A DNA stretch of 15,008 nt from CAYSYY01 sp964576115 [NCBI: uncultured Gemmatimonadota bacterium] (GTDB lineage: Bacteria > Blakebacterota > Blakebacteria > Blakebacterales): the NCBI GenBank assembly GCA_964576115.1, contig CAZNUA010000036.1:1-15008 (forward strand). The letters run 5' to 3'. Both the position numbers and the translations under genes were made by a program. The notes below the pieces were generated by a model, which worked only from the letters and a program-made list of their open reading frames with translations, did no database searches and was not told the origin of the DNA. Positions 1 through 7,410 of the stretch are shown in pieces. Position 1 is the stretch's first letter. Each line of letters begins with the position of its first letter.

Positions 1-800
1 CGGATCTCGGCCAGCACCAGGTCCCGGTCCATGAGCATGGCATCGGCGGGATCTTCCAGGAAGGGAGCCACATCACGTTCGGCTTCCCGCCAGTCGATCC
101 CGCTCAGATGATCGGCCAGCACCCCGGTCCAGCTGTCTTCCCCGGGCATCGAGCCCGGCCAGTTGACCTGCCGCAACGCATTGGCCAGCAGGACGATGTT
201 GGGCACCGGCCGCTCGGGGCGGGTCAGGTACCACCCCAGGTCGAAAATGTCCCGACCCTTCAGGTGCCCCCGGCTGAGCACGGCAGCAATCTTGCCGGCC
301 AGGCAGGAAGCCAGATCGTGAGCCAGAAAAGAGACCGGGATGTAGCGGGTAACGAGCCGGTGCTCCAGAACGGCACCCTGCGGCGGCCGGGTGTCGATAT
401 CGAGCCTGATGGTGAGTTTGTGCGCCGGCAGGGGCGAGAGACCGCAGTCGTGCAGGAGCCCCGGGAACTTCACCGCCGCGAAGTGCAACGTGTGTTCGGT
501 CTTCAGACCGACCTCGACCTCATGACCGGCGCCGGTGAAATCGCGTTCGATGCGTTCGATGAGCGCCTCGGGAGCATACCCCCGTTCTGGGCGCTCGAGA
601 GAGAAATCCAGGTCCTCCGAATACCTGCGCAGGCCGTACAGGAAGCGCAGCGCCGAACCCCCCTGAAAGGCCAGTGAGGCAAAGGCTCCGGCCTGCTGCA
701 GGGAGCGCAGGATTCCGGTCTGCAGGTATTCTCGGACGACATTCAGACGCCGGCGCACATCGGGTTCGGCCCGGGCCAGATCCAGCAGGTAATCCTTCAT
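1..800 (-). CDS. abiEii: AbiEii-type nucleotidyltransferase toxin of a type IV TA system (partial, C-terminus outside window)
   Basis: The visible 266 residues begin at the ATG at 798-800 and stay open to the left edge, so the C-terminus is missing. The family is a nucleotidyltransferase-fold toxin that blocks growth and can abort phage infection. The defining motif is near residues 47-67: a GGSALRFLYG glycine-serine loop followed by RRYSEDLDFSL, whose two aspartates (DLD) are the expected metal ligands of the NTase fold. Later come KIAAVLSRG and RDIFDLGWYL, which match the conserved lysine and RDxxD motifs of AbiEii proteins. Its start overlaps the stop of the upstream antitoxin by an ATGA (797-800), so the two are translationally coupled. 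About 270-300 residues is usual for the family, so little is missing. The family call is sure; antiviral activity is inferred from family. Confidence 0.93.
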   Translation of the reverse strand, partial: MKDYLLDLARAEPDVRRRLNVVREYLQTGILRSLQQAGAFASLAFQGGSALRFLYGLRRYSEDLDFSLERPERGYAPEALIERIERDFTGAGHEVEVGLKTEHTLHFAAVKFPGLLHDCGLSPLPAHKLTIRLDIDTRPPQGAVLEHRLVTRYIPVSFLAHDLASCLAGKIAAVLSRGHLKGRDIFDLGWYLTRPERPVPNIVLLANALRQVNWPGSMPGEDSWTGVLADHLSGIDWREAERDVAPFLEDPADAMLMDRDLVLAEI

Positions 801-1411
801 GACAGCACCTCGCAGACCAGGGCGGCACAGCGCTGCAGTTTCGGACTGCCGCTCCGTTCGGCCATGGCGAGCAGGGTGTCGGATTCCAGGGTCGCTTCGG
901 GCGCGAGCCTGAGTCCGGCGATCCAGACGGCGGAATCGGCACCGGGGGTGAGGTGGCACAGATCGAGCAGAGCCTTCTCCGGTTCGGCCAGAAAACAGTA
1001 CTGCTCCGCCGCCGGTTCAATGCGGGTATAGCCCCGGAACAGAGCCGTCTTGACATGCCGGTAGGCAAAGCGACCGAGCGAAGTCACGAGCCGCTCCGGC
1101 CGGCCGGTCGTCACACTCGTCACCACCGGTACGCCCTCGGGGATGATGCCGTGGTACGCCAGGGCGGACTGCAGACTGATGTAGGAAGGCTCCCGCAGAC
1201 GAGCTGCAACATGGAAGGGATGGGGCTCGACCTTGCGCCACGGATCGGCCAGGGCATACAGACCACGGCGCAGTTGAAGAAGCCGGCCGCTTTTCGTCCA
1301 GCGGGAAAGTTGCCGATACACTTCGGGCGGGGGATCATTACCGGCCAGGAGCATCTTCGATTCGAAGACCGGGTTCTGGCCGAACATTTGGAGCAGTTCT
1401 GTCCATTTCAT
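797..1411 (-). CDS. abiEi: AbiEi-type antitoxin / autorepressor
   Basis: A 204-residue protein. The N-terminal winged-helix region (about 1-60, with VYRQLSRWTKSGRLLQLRRG and LYAL) is typical of AbiEi and related wHTH regulators. The C-terminal region contains EPSYISLQSALAYHGIIPEG, VTSVTTGR and AEPEKALLDL, all hallmarks of the AbiEi C-terminal domain. In studied systems AbiEi neutralises AbiEii without tight complex formation and represses its own promoter. I chose the ATG at 1409-1411 (MKWTELLQMF) because homologues start close to the wHTH. The frame stays open to 1471 (224 aa), but those extra residues would translate the AT-rich palindrome and have no family resemblance. No Shine-Dalgarno site precedes either start. 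The gene overlaps abiEii by 4 bp, forming an antitoxin-first operon as expected. Confidence 0.92.
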   Translation of the reverse strand: MKWTELLQMFGQNPVFESKMLLAGNDPPPEVYRQLSRWTKSGRLLQLRRGLYALADPWRKVEPHPFHVAARLREPSYISLQSALAYHGIIPEGVPVVTSVTTGRPERLVTSLGRFAYRHVKTALFRGYTRIEPAAEQYCFLAEPEKALLDLCHLTPGADSAVWIAGLRLAPEATLESDTLLAMAERSGSPKLQRCAALVCEVLS

Positions 1412-1447
1412 TGTATTAATATGCCATATATGGCTTGTAATTACAAT
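1410..1447. promoter_or_regulatory. AT-rich 38-bp imperfect palindrome over the abiEi start: probable AbiEi operator
   Basis: The stretch begins with ATTGTA and ends with TACAAT. Its two 19-bp arms match at most positions. It contains two perfect 12-bp palindromes: GCCATATATGGC (1423-1434) and TTGTAATTACAA (1435-1446). It is sharply AT-rich against GC-rich surroundings and touches the chosen abiEi start codon. AbiEi proteins are known to bind inverted repeats in their own promoter. The position and symmetry fit that role; the binding protein is inferred. Confidence 0.65.
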
Positions 1448-1461
1448 GAAATAGTGGCTCG

Positions 1462-1511
1462 GTGAACTCATGGAACGAACGACACAGTGAACTCGTGGCT
1501 CGATTCAGATA
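1462..1511. repeat. Two 25-bp-spaced copies of GTGAACTCRTGG
   Basis: GTGAACTCATGG (1462-1473) recurs as GTGAACTCGTGG (1487-1498), 25 bp apart. The octamer GTGGCTCG also occurs twice (1454-1461 and 1494-1501). The stretch is non-coding. Short clustered repeats like this resemble the multiple terminal repeats of some insertion sequences (IS21-like), but no transposase is present, so a scar is only a suggestion. Confidence 0.4.
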
Positions 1512-1580
1512 CCCGTATGACTGTCGGTCATTCACAATGAACGACTTCGTTGCGTATCAGCGACTCGGATCGGGATATTT

Positions 1581-1656
1581 CCCGCAGATCGGGCTAATCC
1601 CCGCAGATCAGGCTAATTCCTGCAGATCGGGCTAATCCCCACAGATCGGGCCATTC
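1581..1656. repeat. Four tandem 19-bp repeats upstream of the four-gene cassette
   Basis: The unit is CCCGCAGATCGGGCTAATC, repeated at exactly 19-bp spacing with cores (GCAGATC or ACAGATC) at 1584, 1603, 1622 and 1641. Units differ by a few bases each, and the fourth is the most diverged. Each carries GATC, and the first contains CCCG-N5-CGGG symmetry. A small hairpin, CGGGA-TATT-TCCCG (1571-1584), runs into the first unit. The array ends just before the promoter-like sequence of the 1699 gene. It could be an operator cluster, an insertion-sequence end or a minisatellite. Confidence 0.8.
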
Positions 1657-1660
1657 CCTT

Positions 1661-1689
1661 TTGCTCGTCTTCACCATACCGGGTAGTAT
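1661..1689 (+). promoter_or_regulatory. Possible promoter of the four-gene cassette
   Basis: TTGCTC (1661-1666) and TAGTAT (1684-1689) are separated by 17 bp and resemble sigma-70 -35 and -10 boxes. Transcription would start about 1696, only a few bases before the ATG at 1699. That would explain why the first gene has no Shine-Dalgarno site: a leaderless or near-leaderless mRNA. The match is moderate. Confidence 0.35.
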
Positions 1690-1698
1690 TCGCCCATC

Positions 1699-3294
1699 AT
1701 GCCTGATACAGCTGACACCGCCATCGATATGACGCTTGAGCTGGTCGGTTCCGAACCACCCATCTGGCGCCGCCTGTATGTGCCGGAGTACTGTGTACTG
1801 GAGGACCTGCACGACATCATCCAGTCGGTGATGGGGTGGTTGGATTACCACCTGCACGAGTTCGAAGTGGCCGGCAGCCGTTTCGGCCGGCCTGATTACG
1901 TCGACGACTTCTGGGATGACGACCTGCCGCAGCTTCAGGATGCCCGCGATATCTCTCTCTGTGAGATCTTCGAGGCCGGAATCCGCCAATTTCTTTACCG
2001 CTACGACTTCGGTGACGACTGGAATATCACCGTGACCCTGTCACGCAGTTTCTCGCCGCCGGAACCGATCACCCGGGCACACTGTGTCGACGGTGCCCGG
2101 AGCGGTCCGCTCGAAGACAGCGGCGGGGTGGGAGGTTACGAGGAAGTCTGCCGGGCCCTGGCCGACCCCGACCATGAAGAGCACGAGGAGTACATCGCCT
2201 GGGTTCCCCGGGGCTTTGAACCCGACAATTTCAGTGTCGCCGGGGTTGACTGGATCGTCGCCAACCGGATATGCGAGGAAGACGCCTTCGATCACCTGGT
2301 CGGCTGGCTTGGAGCCCTGCCCCGCCGCCTGACCATGACCGATCCCTGCTACCGGGAAATGTGGTGGACCCTCCAGCGGCCCGAGATCACGAATGCCGAA
2401 CAGGCCGGCCAGGCTGCCCGGGACGTTCGCAACGGCTGTGCAGGCATACGCCTGCATCGGCAAACAACGCTCACCATCGGGCAGAACTCCTCACTGATCG
2501 CTGCCGAGCACGGTGCTCTGCCGGCGGCGATGGTCCTGAATGAATCTCTCTCACAGCAGGATCTGGCCCGGGTACCCTATCTGGTCAACACCATACACTT
2601 CCTCAAACTGGTCGATGCCGCCGGAGAGATGAAAGCGACGGCCAAAGGCAACCTGCCCCGTGCTTTCCTGCAGGAGTTTATCGGGCTGATGGTGGCCGCC
2701 ACAAATATGCGCAAGCCCCCTTCGATCACCAGATGCTGGCGGGAGGAGGATCTGTGGTGGGTTCATGATCTGAGATTGTTGCTGCAACGGGCGGGACTGC
2801 TGAAGATCCGGAAGGGAAAGTTCAGCCTGACCCGGCGCGGCCGTGAGCTGATTGCAGACGGCAGGGAAGGCGCTCTGTTGGGACATCTGTTCCGAACCGA
2901 GATCGTCCGTCTGTATCCACAGAAGGGGGACATCCACAGCTGGCGGGCCGCCGTCGCTGCCTCCTGGGGGTACATCCTCAACCAGTGGATCGATCAGGGT
3001 CCGGGCTGGCAGAGCGCAGGGGATCTGGCGGAGCGGCTGCTGCCGCGATATGCGTGGGAATGCATCCTCAAGCAAGAAGGGCGTGACGCCCTGCCGATCA
3101 TACTCGAGATATATATCCTGGAGAGACTGGCGGAATTCGGTCTGGCGGATATCCGCCAGGTACCCGATCCCGAAGGCATTCGCAGACGGAGTTGTGAATA
3201 CCGGCCCACCCCGCTGGCCGCCCGCTTCATCAGTTTCGACCTGGACCAGTTGGACGTATCACGCCTGCAGACAGCCTCTGAAGAGACGAGTTGA
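1699..3294 (+). CDS. pRiA4b ORF-3 (IS1096 TnpR-like) family protein with C-terminal module shared with the 7411 gene
   Basis: A 531-residue protein. Residues 8-180 are a pRiA4b ORF-3-like domain: LVGSEPPIWRRLYVPE, then LEDLHDIIQSVMGW, HLHEFEV, YRYDFGDDW, and a GGVGGYEE motif near 142-149. This family is often found near transposons and in accessory DNA; its biochemistry is not established. Residues about 278-515 form a second, mostly helical module with TAKGNLPRAF (314-323), LTRRGREL (377-384) and EYRPTPLAARF (500-510). The same module ends the protein encoded at 7411-9456. The internal TRRGREL part looks like a winged-helix segment, which is inference. No catalytic motif is visible. The start is well placed because the family domain begins within ten residues, although no ribosome-binding site is seen. 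It is first in a four-gene plus-strand run, 59 bp ahead of the next gene. Confidence 0.85.
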   Translation: MPDTADTAIDMTLELVGSEPPIWRRLYVPEYCVLEDLHDIIQSVMGWLDYHLHEFEVAGSRFGRPDYVDDFWDDDLPQLQDARDISLCEIFEAGIRQFLYRYDFGDDWNITVTLSRSFSPPEPITRAHCVDGARSGPLEDSGGVGGYEEVCRALADPDHEEHEEYIAWVPRGFEPDNFSVAGVDWIVANRICEEDAFDHLVGWLGALPRRLTMTDPCYREMWWTLQRPEITNAEQAGQAARDVRNGCAGIRLHRQTTLTIGQNSSLIAAEHGALPAAMVLNESLSQQDLARVPYLVNTIHFLKLVDAAGEMKATAKGNLPRAFLQEFIGLMVAATNMRKPPSITRCWREEDLWWVHDLRLLLQRAGLLKIRKGKFSLTRRGRELIADGREGALLGHLFRTEIVRLYPQKGDIHSWRAAVAASWGYILNQWIDQGPGWQSAGDLAERLLPRYAWECILKQEGRDALPIILEIYILERLAEFGLADIRQVPDPEGIRRRSCEYRPTPLAARFISFDLDQLDVSRLQTASEETS

Positions 3295-3353
3295 TAGGTG
3301 AAAGCGTCCATATTCCGAGCAGGGCTGTTTCCCCTGATGCCGGCTGACAAGAC

Positions 3354-4850
3354 ATGCCCGATTCCCTGAACACCCCGGATCCCCCGGAATCCCGGGATTC
3401 CCCGGAACTTCCAGACTCTTCAGGCGACGGTTCGAACGTCCATCGCTATCTCAGATCGCTCGATAGAGATGGACTGGAACAGCTGATTCTCGACCTGACC
3501 TCACGGAGCGATCATCTGGTGAACATCCTGCAGGCTCGCGCCGCGGCAGTGTTGGAGAACGATTCACGCGAAGCATCTCTGCGTCGCATGATTACCGATC
3601 TGACCGACGAAGAAGTATACGTCGGGTACCGGGGTATCTACCGCTACGCAGAGGAAGTCGGGGAAGTCATACGGGCGCTGGACAGTCACACCCGGGAACA
3701 TCTGAACGACGGGAATCTATCCCTGATCGAATGGGCGATCCGCCGGTTCGACGATGCCCTCCTGAGAATACGAGATTCCGGTGGAGTGGTCTGGACAGAG
3801 ATGTCCCGCCTCTTCGATATCCACTGCCGGATCTGTCAGGAGACCGGAATCGCACCCGATGAACTCGTCCGCTCGCTGCTCCGACTCGGGAACGAGCTGA
3901 ATATTCCGCCAGACACAAAGAGGATCGCGGCCTGTTTCACAATATTGAGCGATACCGATCGGGAGAGATTCCGGCATATTCTCCAAACCCTGTGGGAGCA
4001 CGTACCGGTCCTGGGGCCGGATGATGAATGGAGCGATTTCACTACTCCAAGCGGCGAAGAGGTGGATAGACACTTCCTGGCTCACCTGATGGAACAGATT
4101 GCCCGTGAGATCAGCGATATCGACTTGCTGATCGATGTGCTGGAACGCGATCTGCGCGCCCCCCGACAGTACACTGCAATCGTACGGATCCTGTACGATG
4201 CCGGCCGGCTGGAAGAGGCTCTGGATTGGGCCCGTCGCGGCAGTGCGATCTTCCCCGGCAGTGGATCCGGCTTCCTGGCTTCTCAGGCACAGATCTTTTC
4301 CGATCTGGATCGTCGCGAAGAGGCCATCGATGCAGCCCGCAATGCCTTTCGGCGATCCCCCGATCCGGAATACTGGTCATTGCTCCGCCGCATCTGTGCC
4401 GGCTCGGATCGCAGCGACGAGATCAGGATCTGGGCCTATCAGACGGCTGAAGAGCACATCGAGGAAATGGGTTTCGAACCTGATCCGATCATCCTGATGC
4501 TGATGGTAGACCGACAGTACGTCGACGCTTTCGAGAGGGCACAGGCCGACGGTTGTTCGGTCAGAACCCGGACCATGCTCATGAATGCGCTTTCTGCAGA
4601 ACACCCTGATCTGGCTCTCGAGGCTGCCGAACATGTCCTGCAGGATCTGCTCAAACCGGTAAACAACGATGCCTATCGACGAACGGTCGAACACCTCAAG
4701 CTCATGCATGGTTTCATGCAACTCTGCGATCGAACAGATGAATGGCCGCCTCTGATATCACACCTGCGCGAGACCTGCAAGCGCCGCAAGAACTTCATCG
4801 CGTTGCTGGATGAAAACTGGCCGCCGGATATCCACCATCAGACCGACTGA
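3354..4850 (+). CDS. Helical-repeat protein resembling the non-SWIM body of SWIM zinc finger/DUF6880-type proteins
   Basis: A 498-residue protein. The first 28 residues are rich in Pro, Asp and Ser and probably disordered. The rest is predicted helical. Residues about 38-140 (LEQLILDLTSRSDHLVNIL, then a stretch ending FDDALLRIRDSGG) and 245-345 (LIDVLERDL, ILYDAGRLEEALDWARRG, DRREEAIDAARNAFRRSPDP) look like the helical, TPR-like body that normally follows a SWIM zinc finger in one polypeptide. Here no CxC...CxH motif is present; a SWIM finger instead sits in the next gene's product. That suggests the two proteins form one complex, as inference. No signal peptide or membrane segment is seen. 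Spacing to the next gene is 27 bp. The ribosome-binding site is weak. The family link is from recollection of conserved patterns, so moderate. Confidence 0.7.
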   Translation: MPDSLNTPDPPESRDSPELPDSSGDGSNVHRYLRSLDRDGLEQLILDLTSRSDHLVNILQARAAAVLENDSREASLRRMITDLTDEEVYVGYRGIYRYAEEVGEVIRALDSHTREHLNDGNLSLIEWAIRRFDDALLRIRDSGGVVWTEMSRLFDIHCRICQETGIAPDELVRSLLRLGNELNIPPDTKRIAACFTILSDTDRERFRHILQTLWEHVPVLGPDDEWSDFTTPSGEEVDRHFLAHLMEQIAREISDIDLLIDVLERDLRAPRQYTAIVRILYDAGRLEEALDWARRGSAIFPGSGSGFLASQAQIFSDLDRREEAIDAARNAFRRSPDPEYWSLLRRICAGSDRSDEIRIWAYQTAEEHIEEMGFEPDPIILMLMVDRQYVDAFERAQADGCSVRTRTMLMNALSAEHPDLALEAAEHVLQDLLKPVNNDAYRRTVEHLKLMHGFMQLCDRTDEWPPLISHLRETCKRRKNFIALLDENWPPDIHHQTD

Positions 4851-4877
4851 CACTCAACGAGAGGAAACCTCACTACC

Positions 4878-7361
4878 ATGTCTCCGGGAAAAGCGAAACC
4901 CCGCGACACGAAAGCCCGCCCATCCAAAACACCCAGAAGGCGCAAGCCCGACCACCTGTCACTGGAGGAATGGCAGCTGGCCCTGCGTCGGGAATACGCG
5001 CAGGACCAGACCTTCACGTACGAAAACCTGGGAACAGAACGCTTTTTCTCTGAATTCGCCGTCACCAATCCTGATACCGGCAAGACCTACCGGGTGGCGA
5101 TCCGGGGCACGGAGCTGGGATCCAACTGGTGTGCCTGCCCGGATTTTGCCGTGAACACGCTGGGCACGTGCAAGCATATCGAGTGGATGCTGCAGACCCT
5201 GGAGAGCAAACGCGGCGGCAAGAAGGCCTTCCGGGATGGTTTCGTTCCCCCCTACTCCGAGGTCTACCTGCAGTACGGATCGCAACGGCGCATCCGCTTC
5301 AAGGCGGGTCTGGAATGCCCGGAAGACCTGCGCATCTACGCCGCGAAATTCTTCGATAGTGATGGGTATCTGCGCCAGGACGGTCACACCGTCTTCGAGC
5401 GCTTCGTCAACCGGGCGGCGGCGGCCGATCACGAAGTACGCATGTACGATGATGCCCTGGATTATATCGCCCGCCGACGCGACGACGAACACCGTCGACA
5501 GGCCATCGACCGGCTCTTTACCGGCGATGGCCCCGGCGAAGTGATGTCCGGGCTGCTCAAGACCGATCTTTATCCCTATCAGCAGGAGGGAGCGCTCTTC
5601 GCGGCCCGGGCTGGACGCAGCCTGATTGCCGATGATATGGGCCTGGGCAAAACGGTCCAGGCGATCGCTGTGGCCGAGATCCTGGCCCGGACCGTCGGTA
5701 TCGAACGCGTGCTCGTCATTTGTCCGGCATCGGTCAAGCATCAATGGCAGCAGGAAGTGGAACGATTCACCGACCGATCGACACTCATGGTGGAAGGACC
5801 GCCACCCGAGCGCCGGCGGCGCTACAGGACGGAATCTTTCTTCAAGATCGTCAACTACGATGTCATTCACCGCGATCTCGAACTCATCGAATCCTGGGCG
5901 CCCGATCTGATCGTTCTCGACGAGGCTCAGCGCATCAAGAACTGGAAAACGCGCCGGGCCAAGTCGGTGAAACAGCTCGAATCCGACTATGCTCTCGTTC
6001 TGACCGGCACTCCGCTGGAGAACCGTTTGGAGGAATTGCACTCCATCATCGAGTTCGTCGACCGCTTCCGGCTCGGGCCCCTCTTCCGATTCCTTGCCAC
6101 CCATCAGGTGACCGATGAAGCCGGCAAGGTCATCGGTTACCGCAACCTGGATCAGATTACCGAAAGCCTGACAGGCATGCTCATCAGGCGTCGGAAACAG
6201 GACGTTCTCAGTCAACTCCCCGAACGCACTGATACGCACTTGTTCCTGGACCTGACGCAGCAGCAGAGAGATATCCACGAGGACAACCGTGCCGTCGTGG
6301 CTCAAATCGTCGCCCGGTGGCGCCGCCGCGGCTTTCTCACCGAACAGGAACAACATCGACTCATGGTCGCTTTGCAGTGGATGCGAATGGTCTGCAACAG
6401 CACCTATCTGGTCGATCGGGAAACCGATTTCGGTCAGAAGGCCCATGAATGCCGGCTGCTTCTCGACGACCTGCTCTCTGATGTCGAGAACAAGGTGGTC
6501 ATTTTCAGTCAATGGTTGGGTACGCACGAGATCATCATGCGACGCTTCTCACTGCAACAGCATGAGTATGCCTATTATCACGGTTCACTTGAGGCCAGGG
6601 AACGCCGGGCGGTCATCAGACGTTTCAAGACCGATCCGGAGTGTCGCGTCCTGTTCAGTACCGATGCCGGAGGAGTCGGCCTGAACCTGCAGACAGCTTC
6701 GGTCGTCATCAACATGGATCAACCCTGGAATCCTGCTGTCCTGGAACAGCGTATCGGACGGGTGCACCGTCTGGGTCAGGAACGTCCCGTCCAGGTATAT
6801 CATCTCGTTTCGAGGCAATCGATCGAGCACAGTATGATCGAGGTGCTGCGATTCAAATCGGCGGTTTTCGACGGGGTGCTCGATGGCGGAGCCCGCGATG
6901 TCTTCCTGCAGGGCTCACGGATGAGCAGATTCATGGATACTGTTGAGGAGGTCACTGCATCGGCAGGGCAACGTGAAAGTCCGCCAGTCCGCCCGCAGAC
7001 AGTCCGCCCGCAGGATGAGGTACGGTATCGTCAACCAGAGGAAGCACCGGCTCTGGTGAGCGAAGATGCCCCGCCCCGATACCGGGATACTCAGATGGAC
7101 CGCGGCCGTGCCTGGAGCGAGGTCGCCGAAGCCGGTCTTAATCTCATGACCAGCCTGGGCCGGGCCCTGCGCTCCAATCAGGCGGAACATGATGCCGCAA
7201 CGTCCCTGAACCGACTAATCGTACGCGATGCAGAAAGCGGAGAGACCGAACTGCGTCTCCCGATACCCGATGCCGAGGCGGCCGCCGAGATTGGAAAAGC
7301 CCTGAACGTCCTGGGAGATCTGTTCACCTCCCTGGGACGAAGGGAGCAGTCAAAGCAATAA
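4878..7361 (+). CDS. SNF2-family helicase/translocase with N-terminal SWIM zinc finger
   Basis: An 827-residue ATP-dependent double-stranded DNA translocase of the SNF2/RapA-like superfamily 2. A basic N-terminus (1-24) precedes a SWIM zinc finger with ligands C85, C87, C98 and H100 (CAC...GTCKH). The helicase core has motif I DDMGLGKT (252-259, K258), motif II DEAQ (348-351), motif III LTGTPLENR (375-383), motif IV VVIFSQW (540-546), motif V STDAGGVGLNLQ (594-605) and motif VI QRIGRVHRLGQ (624-634). All catalytic motifs are intact. A linker with a duplicated VRPQ (703-712) leads to a helical tail (745-827) of unknown role. GAGG lies 13 bp before the start, which is long for a ribosome-binding site. 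It is third of four same-strand genes. SNF2 enzymes occur in defence systems such as DISARM as well as in transcription and repair, so the process served is open. Confidence 0.96.
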   Translation: MSPGKAKPRDTKARPSKTPRRRKPDHLSLEEWQLALRREYAQDQTFTYENLGTERFFSEFAVTNPDTGKTYRVAIRGTELGSNWCACPDFAVNTLGTCKHIEWMLQTLESKRGGKKAFRDGFVPPYSEVYLQYGSQRRIRFKAGLECPEDLRIYAAKFFDSDGYLRQDGHTVFERFVNRAAAADHEVRMYDDALDYIARRRDDEHRRQAIDRLFTGDGPGEVMSGLLKTDLYPYQQEGALFAARAGRSLIADDMGLGKTVQAIAVAEILARTVGIERVLVICPASVKHQWQQEVERFTDRSTLMVEGPPPERRRRYRTESFFKIVNYDVIHRDLELIESWAPDLIVLDEAQRIKNWKTRRAKSVKQLESDYALVLTGTPLENRLEELHSIIEFVDRFRLGPLFRFLATHQVTDEAGKVIGYRNLDQITESLTGMLIRRRKQDVLSQLPERTDTHLFLDLTQQQRDIHEDNRAVVAQIVARWRRRGFLTEQEQHRLMVALQWMRMVCNSTYLVDRETDFGQKAHECRLLLDDLLSDVENKVVIFSQWLGTHEIIMRRFSLQQHEYAYYHGSLEARERRAVIRRFKTDPECRVLFSTDAGGVGLNLQTASVVINMDQPWNPAVLEQRIGRVHRLGQERPVQVYHLVSRQSIEHSMIEVLRFKSAVFDGVLDGGARDVFLQGSRMSRFMDTVEEVTASAGQRESPPVRPQTVRPQDEVRYRQPEEAPALVSEDAPPRYRDTQMDRGRAWSEVAEAGLNLMTSLGRALRSNQAEHDAATSLNRLIVRDAESGETELRLPIPDAEAAAEIGKALNVLGDLFTSLGRREQSKQ

Positions 7362-7410
7362 GTCAAACCGGTGAGAATCCTGTGCGAGTGATAATGGTAG
7401 AGGAAAGAAA

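Noticed and set aside
108-677. 189-codon plus-strand frame at the left edge
   Set aside because: Opposite abiEii, whose minus-strand frame is open from 800 to 1 with clear nucleotidyltransferase motifs.
1581-1656. CRISPR array
   Set aside because: The repeats are directly tandem at 19 bp with no unique spacers, and no cas genes are present.
4959-6527. 522-codon open frame on the minus strand
   Set aside because: It lies opposite the SNF2 gene, whose motifs are unmistakable. Its translation has no recognisable domain, and long antisense frames are expected in GC-rich coding DNA.
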